Assembly: GCF_026013965.1 (NCBI RefSeq) | Contig: NZ_CP110341.1 | Location: forward strand, 1,612,001 to 1,676,000 | DNA: 64,000 nt | Reading direction: 5' to 3' | Origin: Brevibacterium sp. JSBI002 | GTDB lineage: Bacteria > Actinomycetota > Actinomycetes > Actinomycetales > Brevibacteriaceae | In this document: in pieces, positions 31,260 through 39,976 of the stretch | How the letters are laid out: each line of letters starts with the position of its first letter | Position numbering within the stretch: position 1 is the stretch's first letter | Program-made: the position numbers and the translations under genes | The notes under the pieces: generated by a model | Told to the model about the DNA's origin: nothing | Database searches by the model: none | Seen by the model: the letters and a program-made list of their open reading frames with translations, nothing else

Positions 31260-31661
31260 TCACCGGATGTTCGGGTTCGTATTCACCATCGCTGTCGCTG
31301 CCCGCTGGAAGTAGTCCCAGAACATCTCGTCGTACAGCGGCGGCAGGCTCACATCGTCGAGAGCCGCGCGCATGCAGCGCAGCCAGCGGTCCCGGGCATC
31401 GAAATCGATCGGATAGTCGAAATGCCGCATCCGCAGTCGCGGGTGACCTCGCTGCTCCTGGTAGGTCGACGGACCCCCGAAATACTGCTCGAGGAACATC
31501 TGCAGACGGTGCTTCGCCCCCTCCAGCTCATGGCCGTCGGGGTACATCGCAATGAGCTGAGCATCCGCATCGACGTGCTGGTAGAACACGTCGACAAGGC
31601 GGGTGAACGTGTCATGCCCGCCGACGGCCTCGAAGATGGAACCGTCAGTTGTCTGCGACAT
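31260..31661 (-). CDS. glbO: group II truncated haemoglobin
   Basis: This 133-residue 2-on-2 globin shows B10 Tyr in DVFYQHV (Tyr27), the CD region LIAMYPDG, the conserved stretch LQMFLEQYFGGPSTYQEQRG, proximal His in RLRMRHFDYPI (about His80) and the group II Trp in RDRWLRCM (about Trp93). These are hallmarks of TrHbO, implicated in oxygen/NO handling. ATG 31661 lies inside the 3' end of the mscS gene (17-bp overlap), so it is the last gene of pepN-mscS-glbO. Confidence 0.92.
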   Translation of the reverse strand: MSQTTDGSIFEAVGGHDTFTRLVDVFYQHVDADAQLIAMYPDGHELEGAKHRLQMFLEQYFGGPSTYQEQRGHPRLRMRHFDYPIDFDARDRWLRCMRAALDDVSLPPLYDEMFWDYFQRAATAMVNTNPNIR

Positions 31662-32742
31662 CGCTCGATCCTTCACTGGGGGAGTCCTCCTGCACGGTGC
31701 TGCGGATCTCCTGGTCACCGGGCAGGGGCGAGGGATTCTCGGAATCCTCGGCGACTGCCGGAGCCATCGCCTTCTCCTGAGCGGGCAGAGTACGCAGAAC
31801 CGTCTCCTGCACCATACCGATCTGTCCGCCGCGCTTGGCCAGCTGGGTCATCAGTTCGGCACGGAAGGCACGCTCGACCATCCACTGCAGGTTCGGTTTG
31901 GTCTTGACCATGGTGCGGATGACGCGGTGGGAGCCCGACAGCGACTGGACACCGGCGATCTCCGGATCTTCGAGCATCGCTTTCGACAGCTCGGGATCCT
32001 TCCGCAGAGTGCGCGTGATGTCCTCGGTCATCTCGCGGTATTCATCCATCGAGGTCCGGTAGTCGATGGGGATGTCGAGGACGGCGCGTGCCCAACCCTG
32101 GGACAGATTGCCCACGCGCAGGATCTCACCGTTGCGCACATGCCACAGGGTGCCCGTGAGGTCGCGGATCTGAGTGCGACGCAGGCCGACGTCCTCGACT
32201 TCACCGACGGCCTCGCCGAGGTCGACGGTGTCACCGATTCCGTACTGGTCTTCGATGACGATGAAGAATCCCGACAGGTAGTCGCGGACGAGCTCCTGAG
32301 CACCGAAGGCGATGGCGACACCGGCGATACCGGCAGAAGCGAGGATCGGGGCGATGTTGAAGCTCAGGGCATCGAGGATCATGAGGACCGCGATGACGCT
32401 GACGAGGATCGTCGTCACCGACGACAGCATCCGTCCCACGGTCTTCGCTCGCTGGGCTCGGCGTTCCTTGATCGTCTGTTCATCGATCCCGGTGCGTTGG
32501 GCCTCAAGCGCAGTGGCGGAGAACTTCGTTCGGCCGGCGCTTTCAGCCTTCTCGCTGCCGACGGTGCCCTTGGCGACCGCGGTGGTGAACCTGCGGATGA
32601 AGAGCCGGATGACGAGATTGACGACGATGGCGCCGATGATGATCACGGTGATCTTCAGCGGAGCGCCGAGGAGGAACGTTGCCCAATCGAAGTCACTTGC
32701 GTTCTGAACAGTGGAATCTATTGCATCGGTTGTCATGATCAT
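31645..32742 (-). CDS. mscS: small-conductance mechanosensitive channel (MscS family)
   Basis: This is a 365-residue protein with one helix at residues about 25-47, a charged linker, then the two pore-region helices (VTTILVSVIAVLMILDALSF and ILASAGIAGVAIAFGAQELV with GAQELVRDYLSGFFIVIED, the MscS signature). The beta domain (GDTVDLGEAVGEVEDVGLRR) and C-terminal alpha/beta domain follow. The acidic Ser/Pro-rich tail is disordered. It opens under membrane tension to release solutes. Start is ATG 32742, or ATG 32736 two codons later. It begins 6 bases after pepN. Confidence 0.92.
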   Translation of the reverse strand: MIMTTDAIDSTVQNASDFDWATFLLGAPLKITVIIIGAIVVNLVIRLFIRRFTTAVAKGTVGSEKAESAGRTKFSATALEAQRTGIDEQTIKERRAQRAKTVGRMLSSVTTILVSVIAVLMILDALSFNIAPILASAGIAGVAIAFGAQELVRDYLSGFFIVIEDQYGIGDTVDLGEAVGEVEDVGLRRTQIRDLTGTLWHVRNGEILRVGNLSQGWARAVLDIPIDYRTSMDEYREMTEDITRTLRKDPELSKAMLEDPEIAGVQSLSGSHRVIRTMVKTKPNLQWMVERAFRAELMTQLAKRGGQIGMVQETVLRTLPAQEKAMAPAVAEDSENPSPLPGDQEIRSTVQEDSPSEGSSDVADN

Positions 32743-32748
32743 TCGAGA

Positions 32749-35427
32749 CTAGCTGTGAAGGTTCAATGATCCCTTGGAAGCGCTGGACACACGCTGAACC
32801 TGCAGCGCCCGCTTCGCATCGGCGAGGTTCTCCCGCATCAGCCGCACCAGGCCCTTCGGCGCTGAGGGGTGATCGTCGAGCCACTGCGACGTGGCGTCGA
32901 CTGTGGCAGAACTCACCGGTGGGTACAGCCGCAGAGTCATCGTCTGCGCCATCTCCAGGGTGCGCGTCTCCCACCAGCCTGCCACCCGTGCGAAGTATTC
33001 GTCGGCGAAGGACCGCAGCGGCGCCTCGGCGGCGATGGTATCTCCGGAGTTCGTCTGCAGCCCGGTACCGAAGCCGAGAGCGAGCGCCCCGAGTTCCGAG
33101 TTCGGCAGATTCGCATCGTCGACCATACGTGTGAAGGTCTGCGATTTCGACGCCGAGGTGGGGCGGCTGGCCCGTGCCGTCGCGGCGTGGCGGACGCCGG
33201 TGGCGCTGGGGTCTCTGCGGCTCATGTCCTCGACTGTCGAATCGTCGACGACGTCGTTCGCGCATAGGCCGATGATGATCTCCCATGTGAGATCGGTGTC
33301 CAGGGCGATCCCATACATGCGTTCGGTCTCCGGTCGCAGCCAGGACTTCAGCCGATCAAGCTGAACGGGGGTGGTCGCGTGACGGATGAATCCGCGCACG
33401 AACTGGAAGGCCTGGTCCGATCCTTCCTCGGTCGTCTCGAGGACCTCGATGAAACGGTCAGCCACCTCGGCGTGCATCCTCTTGCGCTCCTGCGGCGGCA
33501 GGTAGGAGCCGACTGCGGTATCGAGCTGGCGCATCTGCGTGAGCAGTCCGGAGGAATGGGTGATGGCGCCCAGGTGGGTGAGCACAGTGCGGATGTAATC
33601 GTGGACGGGCCGTTCGCCGTCACGGACCTCATCCCACAGCGTTGCCAGCACGAGGAGCTGGGTGAGCGAATCGTCGAAGTCACCCAGTCTGTTCGCCGCA
33701 GTGTCCATGCTGCGGGCGTCGAAGCGGACCTTCGCATAGCTGAGATCGGCGTCGTTGACGACGATGACATCGGGCAGCGCCAGGCCCCGAGCCTCGTCCA
33801 CCTCTGCGGATTCTCCGTCGACGTCGAGAGGGAAGGACTGAGTGCGTTGCAGACGTCCCTGCCCATTGTCCGAATAGAAGCCGACGGCCAACCGGTGCGG
33901 ACGCAGCGACGGAGTCGGCTGACCCGGAATCGACCAGGGCTGCTGAGTCACGCGCAGGCTCGAGATCGTCTGCTCGTCCGTTCCCGATGCCTCGGCCGTG
34001 CCATCACCGGCCTCAGCGGTGACGACGGCTTCGAGGAGGTTGACCCCGGATTCCTCCAGCCACAGCTTCGACCAGCTCTCCAGGTCCCTGCCCGAGGTGG
34101 CCTCGAGCTCCGTGAGCAGATCGGAGAGCTCGGTGTTCGACCACGCGTGCTTGTCGAAGTAGCTCTTGAGGCCGGAGAAGAACTCCTTGCGACCGACCCA
34201 GGCCACGAGCTGTTTGAGCACGGAAGCTCCCTTGGCGTAGGTGATTCCGTCGAAGTTGACTTCGACGTCGGCAAGGTCGTCGATCGGGGCGACGATCGGG
34301 TGTGTGCTCGGGAGCTGATCCTGTCGGTAGGCCCACGACTTCTCGATCGTGGCGAAGGTCGTCCACGCATCGGCGAATTCGGTGGCCTCGGCCGTCGCCA
34401 GCGTCGACATGAACTCGGCGAAGGACTCGTTGAGCCACAGATCGTTCCACCAGCGCATGGTGACGAGATCGCCGAACCACATATGGGCGAGCTCGTGGAG
34501 GATCGTGACGGTCCGGCGTTCGACAAGAGCCTCGGTGGGACGCGACCGGAACACATAGTTCTCGAGGATCGTCACGGCCCCGGCATTCTCCATTGCTCCG
34601 GCATTGAACTCGGGCACGAAGAGCTGATCGTACTTCTCGAACGGGTAGGAGACACCGAACTCGCGTTCGAAGAACTCGAAACCGGCTTTCGTGATCCGGA
34701 ACAGCTTCGTCGCATCGAGATGTTCGAGCAGCGACGCACGGCAGTACAGGCCCAGCGGAACAATCGAACCGTCGGAGGAAGTCAGCTGCGAATGCACGGA
34801 CTCATACGGGCCGGCGATGATCGCGGTGATATACGACGAGATCGGCGTGGTGGGGGCGAACTGCCACACCGCCATGCCCTCCTGCGGTTCCTCTCCGAGC
34901 TCAGCGAAAGTCTCCTTCGGATCGCTCGGAGTCGGAGTGGGGGAGTTCGAGACGACGGTCCACTTCTCCGGCGCGACGACGGTGAATGAGTAAGGAGACT
35001 TGATATCGGGCTGTTCGAAGACGGGGAAGACACGGCGTGCGTCTGGGACCTCGAACTGAGAGTAGAGGTAGATCTCATCATCGATCGGGTCGACGAATCG
35101 GTGCAGACCTTCTCCGGTGTTCATATAGGTGAAATGCGCATCGACGATGAGTTCGTTCTCAGCGGCGAGGCCGGGAAGGGTGATGCGGGCCGGTGCGACC
35201 ACCTCGGCGAGGTCGAGGTCCGTGCCGTTGAGTCGGACGCGCTCGATACTCGCGGTGATGGCGTCGATGAACGTCGTCGAATCCGCTGCCGCGGTGAACC
35301 GGATACGTGAACGGACGCGGAAACTCTCACCAGCTCCTGTGAGGATCAGAGTGTGCTCGTAGCTCGAGACGTCCACGATGGCTGAACGTTCGCGTGCTTC
35401 GTCGCGGGTGAGATTGTGTTGCGGCAC
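32749..35427 (-). CDS. pepN: aminopeptidase N (M1 family)
   Basis: This 892-residue zinc metallopeptidase removes N-terminal residues from peptides. The substrate-binding motif is GAMEN (FNAGAMENAGAVT), and the zinc site HELAHMWFGD is followed by NESFAEF with the third ligand Glu. The N-terminal beta domain and the ERAP1-like helical C-terminal domain are both present. Length is normal for actinobacterial PepN. It has no signal peptide, so it is cytoplasmic. First gene of pepN-mscS-glbO. Confidence 0.95.
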   Translation of the reverse strand: MPQHNLTRDEARERSAIVDVSSYEHTLILTGAGESFRVRSRIRFTAAADSTTFIDAITASIERVRLNGTDLDLAEVVAPARITLPGLAAENELIVDAHFTYMNTGEGLHRFVDPIDDEIYLYSQFEVPDARRVFPVFEQPDIKSPYSFTVVAPEKWTVVSNSPTPTPSDPKETFAELGEEPQEGMAVWQFAPTTPISSYITAIIAGPYESVHSQLTSSDGSIVPLGLYCRASLLEHLDATKLFRITKAGFEFFEREFGVSYPFEKYDQLFVPEFNAGAMENAGAVTILENYVFRSRPTEALVERRTVTILHELAHMWFGDLVTMRWWNDLWLNESFAEFMSTLATAEATEFADAWTTFATIEKSWAYRQDQLPSTHPIVAPIDDLADVEVNFDGITYAKGASVLKQLVAWVGRKEFFSGLKSYFDKHAWSNTELSDLLTELEATSGRDLESWSKLWLEESGVNLLEAVVTAEAGDGTAEASGTDEQTISSLRVTQQPWSIPGQPTPSLRPHRLAVGFYSDNGQGRLQRTQSFPLDVDGESAEVDEARGLALPDVIVVNDADLSYAKVRFDARSMDTAANRLGDFDDSLTQLLVLATLWDEVRDGERPVHDYIRTVLTHLGAITHSSGLLTQMRQLDTAVGSYLPPQERKRMHAEVADRFIEVLETTEEGSDQAFQFVRGFIRHATTPVQLDRLKSWLRPETERMYGIALDTDLTWEIIIGLCANDVVDDSTVEDMSRRDPSATGVRHAATARASRPTSASKSQTFTRMVDDANLPNSELGALALGFGTGLQTNSGDTIAAEAPLRSFADEYFARVAGWWETRTLEMAQTMTLRLYPPVSSATVDATSQWLDDHPSAPKGLVRLMRENLADAKRALQVQRVSSASKGSLNLHS

Positions 35428-35620
35428 AGTGAGGTGACCTTCGCTTCGGGAACCGGGTGTACTCGGTCATTCTTTCATGGACAGGCTCCGCTGCGGCGGT
35501 GTCGGTGCGACGGATCGCGATTCGGCCACCGTCACCGAGGATGGCCGGTCTTGATAGATTGAGCACTGACACGATGGGTGCCCGGCACGGGACCCGCGAG
35601 CGTTTGACGGAGGAGAGACA

Positions 35621-36226
35621 GTGAGCAAGGAAACACTCGATCTGTGGTTCGACACGGCCTGCCCGTGGGCGTGGATGACCTCACGCTGGGGACTCGAAGT
35701 GGCGAAGGTCCGCGACGTCGAGGTGAAGTTCCACCCGATGAGCCTGAACTTCCTCAATCGGGACAAGGACATTCCCGAGGACTACCGGGCACTGATGAAC
35801 CGGGCCCTGGCCCCGATGCGCATCGTCACCGCCGCGATCGCCGAGCACGGTGAGGAGATCGCCGAACCTCTCTACACCGCGATCGGCACAAGGATCCATC
35901 CGGGCGAAGAGAAGGACTTCGAGAAGGCAGTGTCCGAGGCTCTGGCCGAGCTTCAGCTGCCCGCCGACCTGATGAAGTACGGCGAGAGCGATGACTACGA
36001 CGCGCAGCTCCAGGCCTCCCACGACGAGGCTCTGAGCTTGGTCGGCGACGATGTCGGCACACCGATCTGCCGCGTCGCCGGAACCGCGTTCTTCGGTCCT
36101 GTCGTCACCCCCGCTCCGAAGAGAGAAGACGCCGGGCGGCTCTTCGACGGAGTCCTCGCGGTCGCCTCGACGCCGGGATTCTTCGAACTCAAGCGCACAC
36201 GTGACCAGGGCCCGAACTTCGACTGA
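35621..36226 (+). CDS. DsbA-family protein related to mycothiol-dependent nitroreductase, single-Cys site
   Basis: This is a 201-residue thioredoxin-fold protein with the helical insertion of DsbA/2-hydroxychromene isomerase type. It resembles M. tuberculosis Rv2466c over its length (LWFDTACPWAWMTSRW, EVAKVRDVEVKFHPMSLNFL, GTPICRVAGTAFFGPVV, FFELKRTRDQGPNFD). Rv2466c has CPWC; here the second Cys is Ala (CPWA), leaving Cys14 as the only active-site thiol. GGAGGAGAGA precedes ATG/GTG start at 35621 (GTG). No signal peptide, so cytoplasmic. Function as mycothiol-linked reductase is inferred. Confidence 0.85.
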   Translation: MSKETLDLWFDTACPWAWMTSRWGLEVAKVRDVEVKFHPMSLNFLNRDKDIPEDYRALMNRALAPMRIVTAAIAEHGEEIAEPLYTAIGTRIHPGEEKDFEKAVSEALAELQLPADLMKYGESDDYDAQLQASHDEALSLVGDDVGTPICRVAGTAFFGPVVTPAPKREDAGRLFDGVLAVASTPGFFELKRTRDQGPNFD

Positions 36227-36290
36227 GACGGGGCGGTCCGCACAATCAGCGGACTCGATCGATCAACAGATTCCACCGAAAGGCAGACAT

Positions 36291-36764
36291 ATGAAAGTCC
36301 ACCTCGGCACCGACCACGCCGGATTCGAATTCAAAGAGGTGCTCAAGGCGCACCTCGAGTCAGCCGGGCACGACGTCATCGACCACGGCGCCCTTGATTA
36401 TGACGCGCTCGATGACTACCCGGCGTTCTGCATCGCCGCGGCGCAGGCCGTCGTCGATGACCAGGCCGCAGGCGTCGACGCGCTCGGCGTCGTCATCGGC
36501 GGGTCGGGCAACGGCGAACAGATGGCCGCGAACCTGGTCAAGGGAGCGCGTACCGCTCTGGCCTGGAACCCGGAGATCTCGAAGCTGGCCCGTCAGCACA
36601 ACAACGCGCAGATCGTCGCCGTCGGTGCCCGCCAGCACCCGGAAGCCGAAGCGATCGCGATCGTCGATGCATTCTTGGCCGAGCCGTTCTCCGGCGATGA
36701 GCGCCACGAACGCCGCATCAGCATCATGGCGAAGTATGAGGAGCAGGGCCAGCAGGCTCTGTAA
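36291..36764 (+). CDS. rpiB: ribose-5-phosphate isomerase B
   Basis: This is 157 residues of the RpiB/LacA family: GTDHAGFEFKEVLKAHL, HGALDYDALDDYPAFCIAAA and IGGSGNGEQMAANLVKGARTA. In this branch the catalytic base is Glu (Glu76 in GNGEQ), as described for M. tuberculosis RpiB, in place of the Cys used in E. coli RpiB. It interconverts ribose 5-phosphate and ribulose 5-phosphate in the pentose phosphate pathway. GAAAGGCAG precedes ATG 36291. Confidence 0.94.
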   Translation: MKVHLGTDHAGFEFKEVLKAHLESAGHDVIDHGALDYDALDDYPAFCIAAAQAVVDDQAAGVDALGVVIGGSGNGEQMAANLVKGARTALAWNPEISKLARQHNNAQIVAVGARQHPEAEAIAIVDAFLAEPFSGDERHERRISIMAKYEEQGQQAL

Positions 36765-36777
36765 GAGGGAGAACACT

Positions 36778-37890
36778 GTGAAGATCCAAGGCGCTGTGCT
36801 GCGAGAGATGAAGCGGCCCAGGCCCTTCGCCCAGTCACAGCCGATCTCGGTTGAGACGCTCGAACTCGATGAGCCGGGTCCTGGGGAGGTCCGGGTCCGG
36901 ATGACGGCCGCCGGGGTCTGTCACTCGGACCTGTCCGTCGTCGACGGAAACCGTCCCCGCCCGCTGCCGATGTTGCTCGGTCACGAAGGCGCGGGAATCG
37001 TCGAGAAGCTCGGCGACGGCGTCGATGATCTCGAGATCGGCCAACAGGTCGTCACAGTGTTCCTGCCCCGGTGCGGGGAATGCGCGAACTGCCGCACCGA
37101 CGGAAAACTTCCGTGCACGCCCGGCAGTGCGACGAACGGAGCCGGGACCCTGCCATTCGACGGACACAAGGTGCGTCTCCACGACGACACCGGCGCCGAG
37201 GTGCTCCACCACCTCGGTGCGTCCGTATTCGCCACTCACGCAGTGGTGAACCGGGCATCCGTGGTTCCCGTCGGCGACGATGTTCCCGCCTCCATCGCTG
37301 CGGTGCTCGGCTGCGCCGTGCTCACCGGCGGGGGAGCGGTGCTCAACGCAGGACGGCCGGGACCGGATGACGAGGTGATGATCGTCGGCCTCGGCGGAGT
37401 CGGAATGGCCGCGCTCATTACGGCTCTGTCGATCGAGACTGCCGGAGTCATCGGCGTCGACGCGAACCCCGACAAGCTGGTGCGGGCGAAGGAACTCGGC
37501 GCCGTCGAGGTCTACACCCCCGAACAGCTGGGCGAGCGGAAGGCTCCGATCGTCATCGAATGCGTCGGGCATGCTCGGGCGTTCGAGACCGCGTTCACGG
37601 CCACAGCTGTCGGCGGGACGACTGTGACGGTCGGGTTGCCCGCCCCGGACGCGCAGTCTCACTTCACCCCGGTGACCCTGACAGCCGAGGCCCGGACCGT
37701 GATCGGCTCCTATCTGGGGTCGGCAGTGCCGAGTCGGGATATCCCCGTCTATGCCCAGCTGTGGAGAGACGGCAAGCTGCCCGTCGAGGAGCTCATCTCC
37801 GACGCGATCAAGCTGAACGAGCTCAACGAGGCCTTCGACGCGCTCTCCGACGGGACAGTCGTCAGGCAGGTCATCGACTTCGAGGCCTGA
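36778..37890 (+). CDS. zinc-dependent alcohol dehydrogenase
   Basis: This 370-residue medium-chain dehydrogenase has catalytic-zinc Cys in GVCHSDLSV with GHEGAGIVEKLG, four structural-zinc Cys in CGECANCRTDGKLPC, a Rossmann motif GLGGVGMAAL and DANPDKL, whose Asp indicates NAD. It belongs to the class III-like group of ADHs. GTG 36778 follows AGAGGGAGAAC and starts 13 bases after rpiB, so the two are probably co-transcribed. The substrate is unknown. A strong terminator follows at 37933. Confidence 0.92.
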   Translation: MKIQGAVLREMKRPRPFAQSQPISVETLELDEPGPGEVRVRMTAAGVCHSDLSVVDGNRPRPLPMLLGHEGAGIVEKLGDGVDDLEIGQQVVTVFLPRCGECANCRTDGKLPCTPGSATNGAGTLPFDGHKVRLHDDTGAEVLHHLGASVFATHAVVNRASVVPVGDDVPASIAAVLGCAVLTGGGAVLNAGRPGPDDEVMIVGLGGVGMAALITALSIETAGVIGVDANPDKLVRAKELGAVEVYTPEQLGERKAPIVIECVGHARAFETAFTATAVGGTTVTVGLPAPDAQSHFTPVTLTAEARTVIGSYLGSAVPSRDIPVYAQLWRDGKLPVEELISDAIKLNELNEAFDALSDGTVVRQVIDFEA

Positions 37891-37932
37891 GCGGCGGCTC
37901 TGATGTCGGCCTGTCGAATTTCGGCATGAAGA

Positions 37933-37962
37933 AGCCGCCCGGACCGATCGGTCCGGGCGGCT
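37933..37962. terminator. terminator after the alcohol dehydrogenase gene
   Basis: A perfect 13-bp stem AGCCGCCCGGACC with its complement encloses the loop GATC. It also ends transcripts coming from tRNA-Pro on the other strand. Confidence 0.85.
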
Positions 37963-37970
37963 GAGGTCTG

Positions 37971-38044
37971 TCGGGATGACAGGATTTGAACCTGCGACCC
38001 TCTGTTCCCAAAACAGATGCGCTACCAAGCTGCGCCACATCCCG
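37971..38044 (-). tRNA. tRNA-Pro (anticodon TGG)
   Basis: On the minus strand the acceptor CGGGATG pairs with CATCCCG, the anticodon loop TTTGGGA gives TGG, and the T arm has GTTCAAATC. The discriminator is A and CCA is not encoded. It decodes CCA and related Pro codons. Confidence 0.96.
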
Positions 38045-38209
38045 CGACGGCTCCTATCTAACCACAGGCGGGTCGCGACGTGCACCTTGCGAATCCCGCA
38101 AACCCGTCAATGCGACGCACCTCACAGTGAGATCGCAGGAGTGACGCAGGTCACCGAATGTCGATTTGGCGCTCGAAGAAGTTCTCGACTATAGTCGAAC
38201 TCGCAACAC

Positions 38210-38280
38210 GGGGATGTAGCTCAATGGTAGAGCCTCAGTCTTCCAAACTGATGGTGCGGGTTCGATTCCCGTCATCCCCT
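38210..38280 (+). tRNA. tRNA-Gly (anticodon TCC)
   Basis: Acceptor GGGGATG pairs with CATCCCC, anticodon loop CTTCCAA gives TCC, and the T arm is GCGGG/CCCGT with TTCGATT. The discriminator T is directly followed by CCA (38281-38283), so the 3' end may be encoded. A terminator starts seven bases later. Confidence 0.96.
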
Positions 38281-38287
38281 CCACAAG

Positions 38288-38318
38288 CCGGTCTGACCTG
38301 ATGGTCAGGCCGGTTTCT
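38288..38318 (+). terminator. terminator of tRNA-Gly
   Basis: The stem CCGGTCTGACC with GGTCAGGCCGG (one G-T pair) has the loop TGAT and is followed by TTTCTTT. Confidence 0.85.
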
Positions 38319-38345
38319 TTGTCCCCGGACGGGTAAGATCCTCAG

Positions 38346-39764
38346 ATGACCACAGTCGATCAGTCGCCTCAGAGCACGCCCTTGCGCGATGAGCGCGACA
38401 CTGCGTCGGCGATCGCGCGGCCCAGCCGGCGAGCGATGCTCACCGGAGCGGTCGCCGGGATCGGTGCGATCGGTCTCGGTTCGGCGATCACCGCAGCCCT
38501 CGCCGAGGCGGCCCAACCGGATCCCGTCCGCTCGGTCACCGCCGCCTACACCGGACCAGGTCGGCGCGAAGCCCTCGACGCCGTCGCCGCGCGACGCCTG
38601 CCCGCACAGTCACGAGTCATGCCGGATCTGGCCGATCCGGGCCCGGCACGGCGGCAGCGGGAATTCCTCGACAGCTGCGAATCGTGGCTGGGATCTCTGC
38701 CTGCCCACCGCCGCGACCTCGCTGTCTCCGCCCTGCTCGACCTATGGGTCCTCAGCGACGAACTGCCCGCGCCGGTCGCCGGATGGGCCGATGCCTGGCG
38801 CTATGTCTGGCCGCGGGACACGGCCTTCTCTGCTGTGGCTCTGGCGCGGGTCGGGTTGGCGGAACTGTCATGGAGCCATCTGCGCTATCTGCAGTCCGTG
38901 CAGGCGGTCGACGGGTCGTTCGCCGCCCGGGTCGACCCGTTGACCGGACTGGCTCCGGACGATCGCGAGTCGCAGTTCGACTCCCTCGGTCTCATGCTCT
39001 GGGCAGTCTCCGAAGTGCATGCCGTCTCCACGACGACGGCCTCGCCGTCCGACCTCGGGGAGCTCGATGATCTGCTGCGACGGACCAGTCGGCGCCTGTT
39101 CGACCTCACCGACCGCGGTCGCAGCCTGCCTCCGGTCGGTCCGGACTATTGGGAGGTCGGAGAATCGCAGGTCACCCTTGGCTTGGCAGGACCGACTCTG
39201 GTCGGGATGAACTCACTCACTGCGCTGACCAAGGCGGATGGGGATCTGTGGAGCCGCCTCGGCGGGGGAGAGGGCGATGTCCTGCGCGCTGTCGACGACT
39301 ATCGTGCGACCTTCACCCGCACCTTCGGTGCCAATGGGATGCAGCGGTATCCCACCTCGGGCGGATCGGATTCGGCTATCGCCTACCTGCCCGCCGCCGG
39401 GCTCGTGCCGAAGCGGTCAGAAGGGATCTACGCGCTCGAACCTGAGCTTCTCGCCGGAGTATGGGACCGCCTCGAGCAGCCGGCCGGAGGGATCAAGCCC
39501 GGACACGGCTGGATCATCGACCGCTCCAGCTGGACGCCGTCGACGTCGCTCATGGCGCTCGGCTTCGCGCGCCTCGGGCTCAGCGACCGAGCCGAATCGA
39601 TCCTCGACTGGCTCGCAGACCATCGCACCGGTGCAGGATCGCTGCCGGAGAAGATCAGCGCAGACGGTGATCCGATCTCCGTGGCGCCGTTGTCGTGGAC
39701 GGCAGCCAACGTCATCATCACAATCGACGAACTCTACGGACGCCGAGGTGGAGCAAGCTCGTGA
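38346..39764 (+). CDS. GH15-like (glucoamylase-fold) protein with Tat-type signal
   Basis: The 472-residue protein has a twin-arginine signal (PSRRAMLTGAVAGIGAIG, cleavage probably near residue 50) and an (alpha/alpha)6-barrel domain. WPRDTAF (residues 155-161) is the glucoamylase/trehalase-type substrate motif, and WEVGES, GWIIDRSSWTPSTSLMALGF and PLSWTAANVIITIDEL follow. It is probably an exported glycoside hydrolase acting on alpha-glucans, but catalytic acid assignment is not secure and the substrate is unknown. It stands alone, starting after the tRNA-Gly terminator. Confidence 0.75.
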   Translation: MTTVDQSPQSTPLRDERDTASAIARPSRRAMLTGAVAGIGAIGLGSAITAALAEAAQPDPVRSVTAAYTGPGRREALDAVAARRLPAQSRVMPDLADPGPARRQREFLDSCESWLGSLPAHRRDLAVSALLDLWVLSDELPAPVAGWADAWRYVWPRDTAFSAVALARVGLAELSWSHLRYLQSVQAVDGSFAARVDPLTGLAPDDRESQFDSLGLMLWAVSEVHAVSTTTASPSDLGELDDLLRRTSRRLFDLTDRGRSLPPVGPDYWEVGESQVTLGLAGPTLVGMNSLTALTKADGDLWSRLGGGEGDVLRAVDDYRATFTRTFGANGMQRYPTSGGSDSAIAYLPAAGLVPKRSEGIYALEPELLAGVWDRLEQPAGGIKPGHGWIIDRSSWTPSTSLMALGFARLGLSDRAESILDWLADHRTGAGSLPEKISADGDPISVAPLSWTAANVIITIDELYGRRGGASS

Positions 39765-39976
39765 AATCACCCCGGTTTCGCGTATCGGGCGGGGTTTCGC
39801 GTAACATAGGTGATTGCGTCTTGCGGACGTGCGCGAACTATTCGTGGACTTTCGCTCCCTCTAAGGTCACGAGATGACCGATCAGGCTGTGAGATGGCCG
39901 TTTGCGGTCACGAACCCGGATGATCAGGTCGGAGATGACCGAAAATGCATGACTGTCGAATTTGAAAGGTCACACT

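Noticed and set aside
33379..34989. Plus-strand open frame of 536 codons opposite pepN
   Set aside because: It is antisense to the aminopeptidase, with low-complexity translation and no ribosome binding site.
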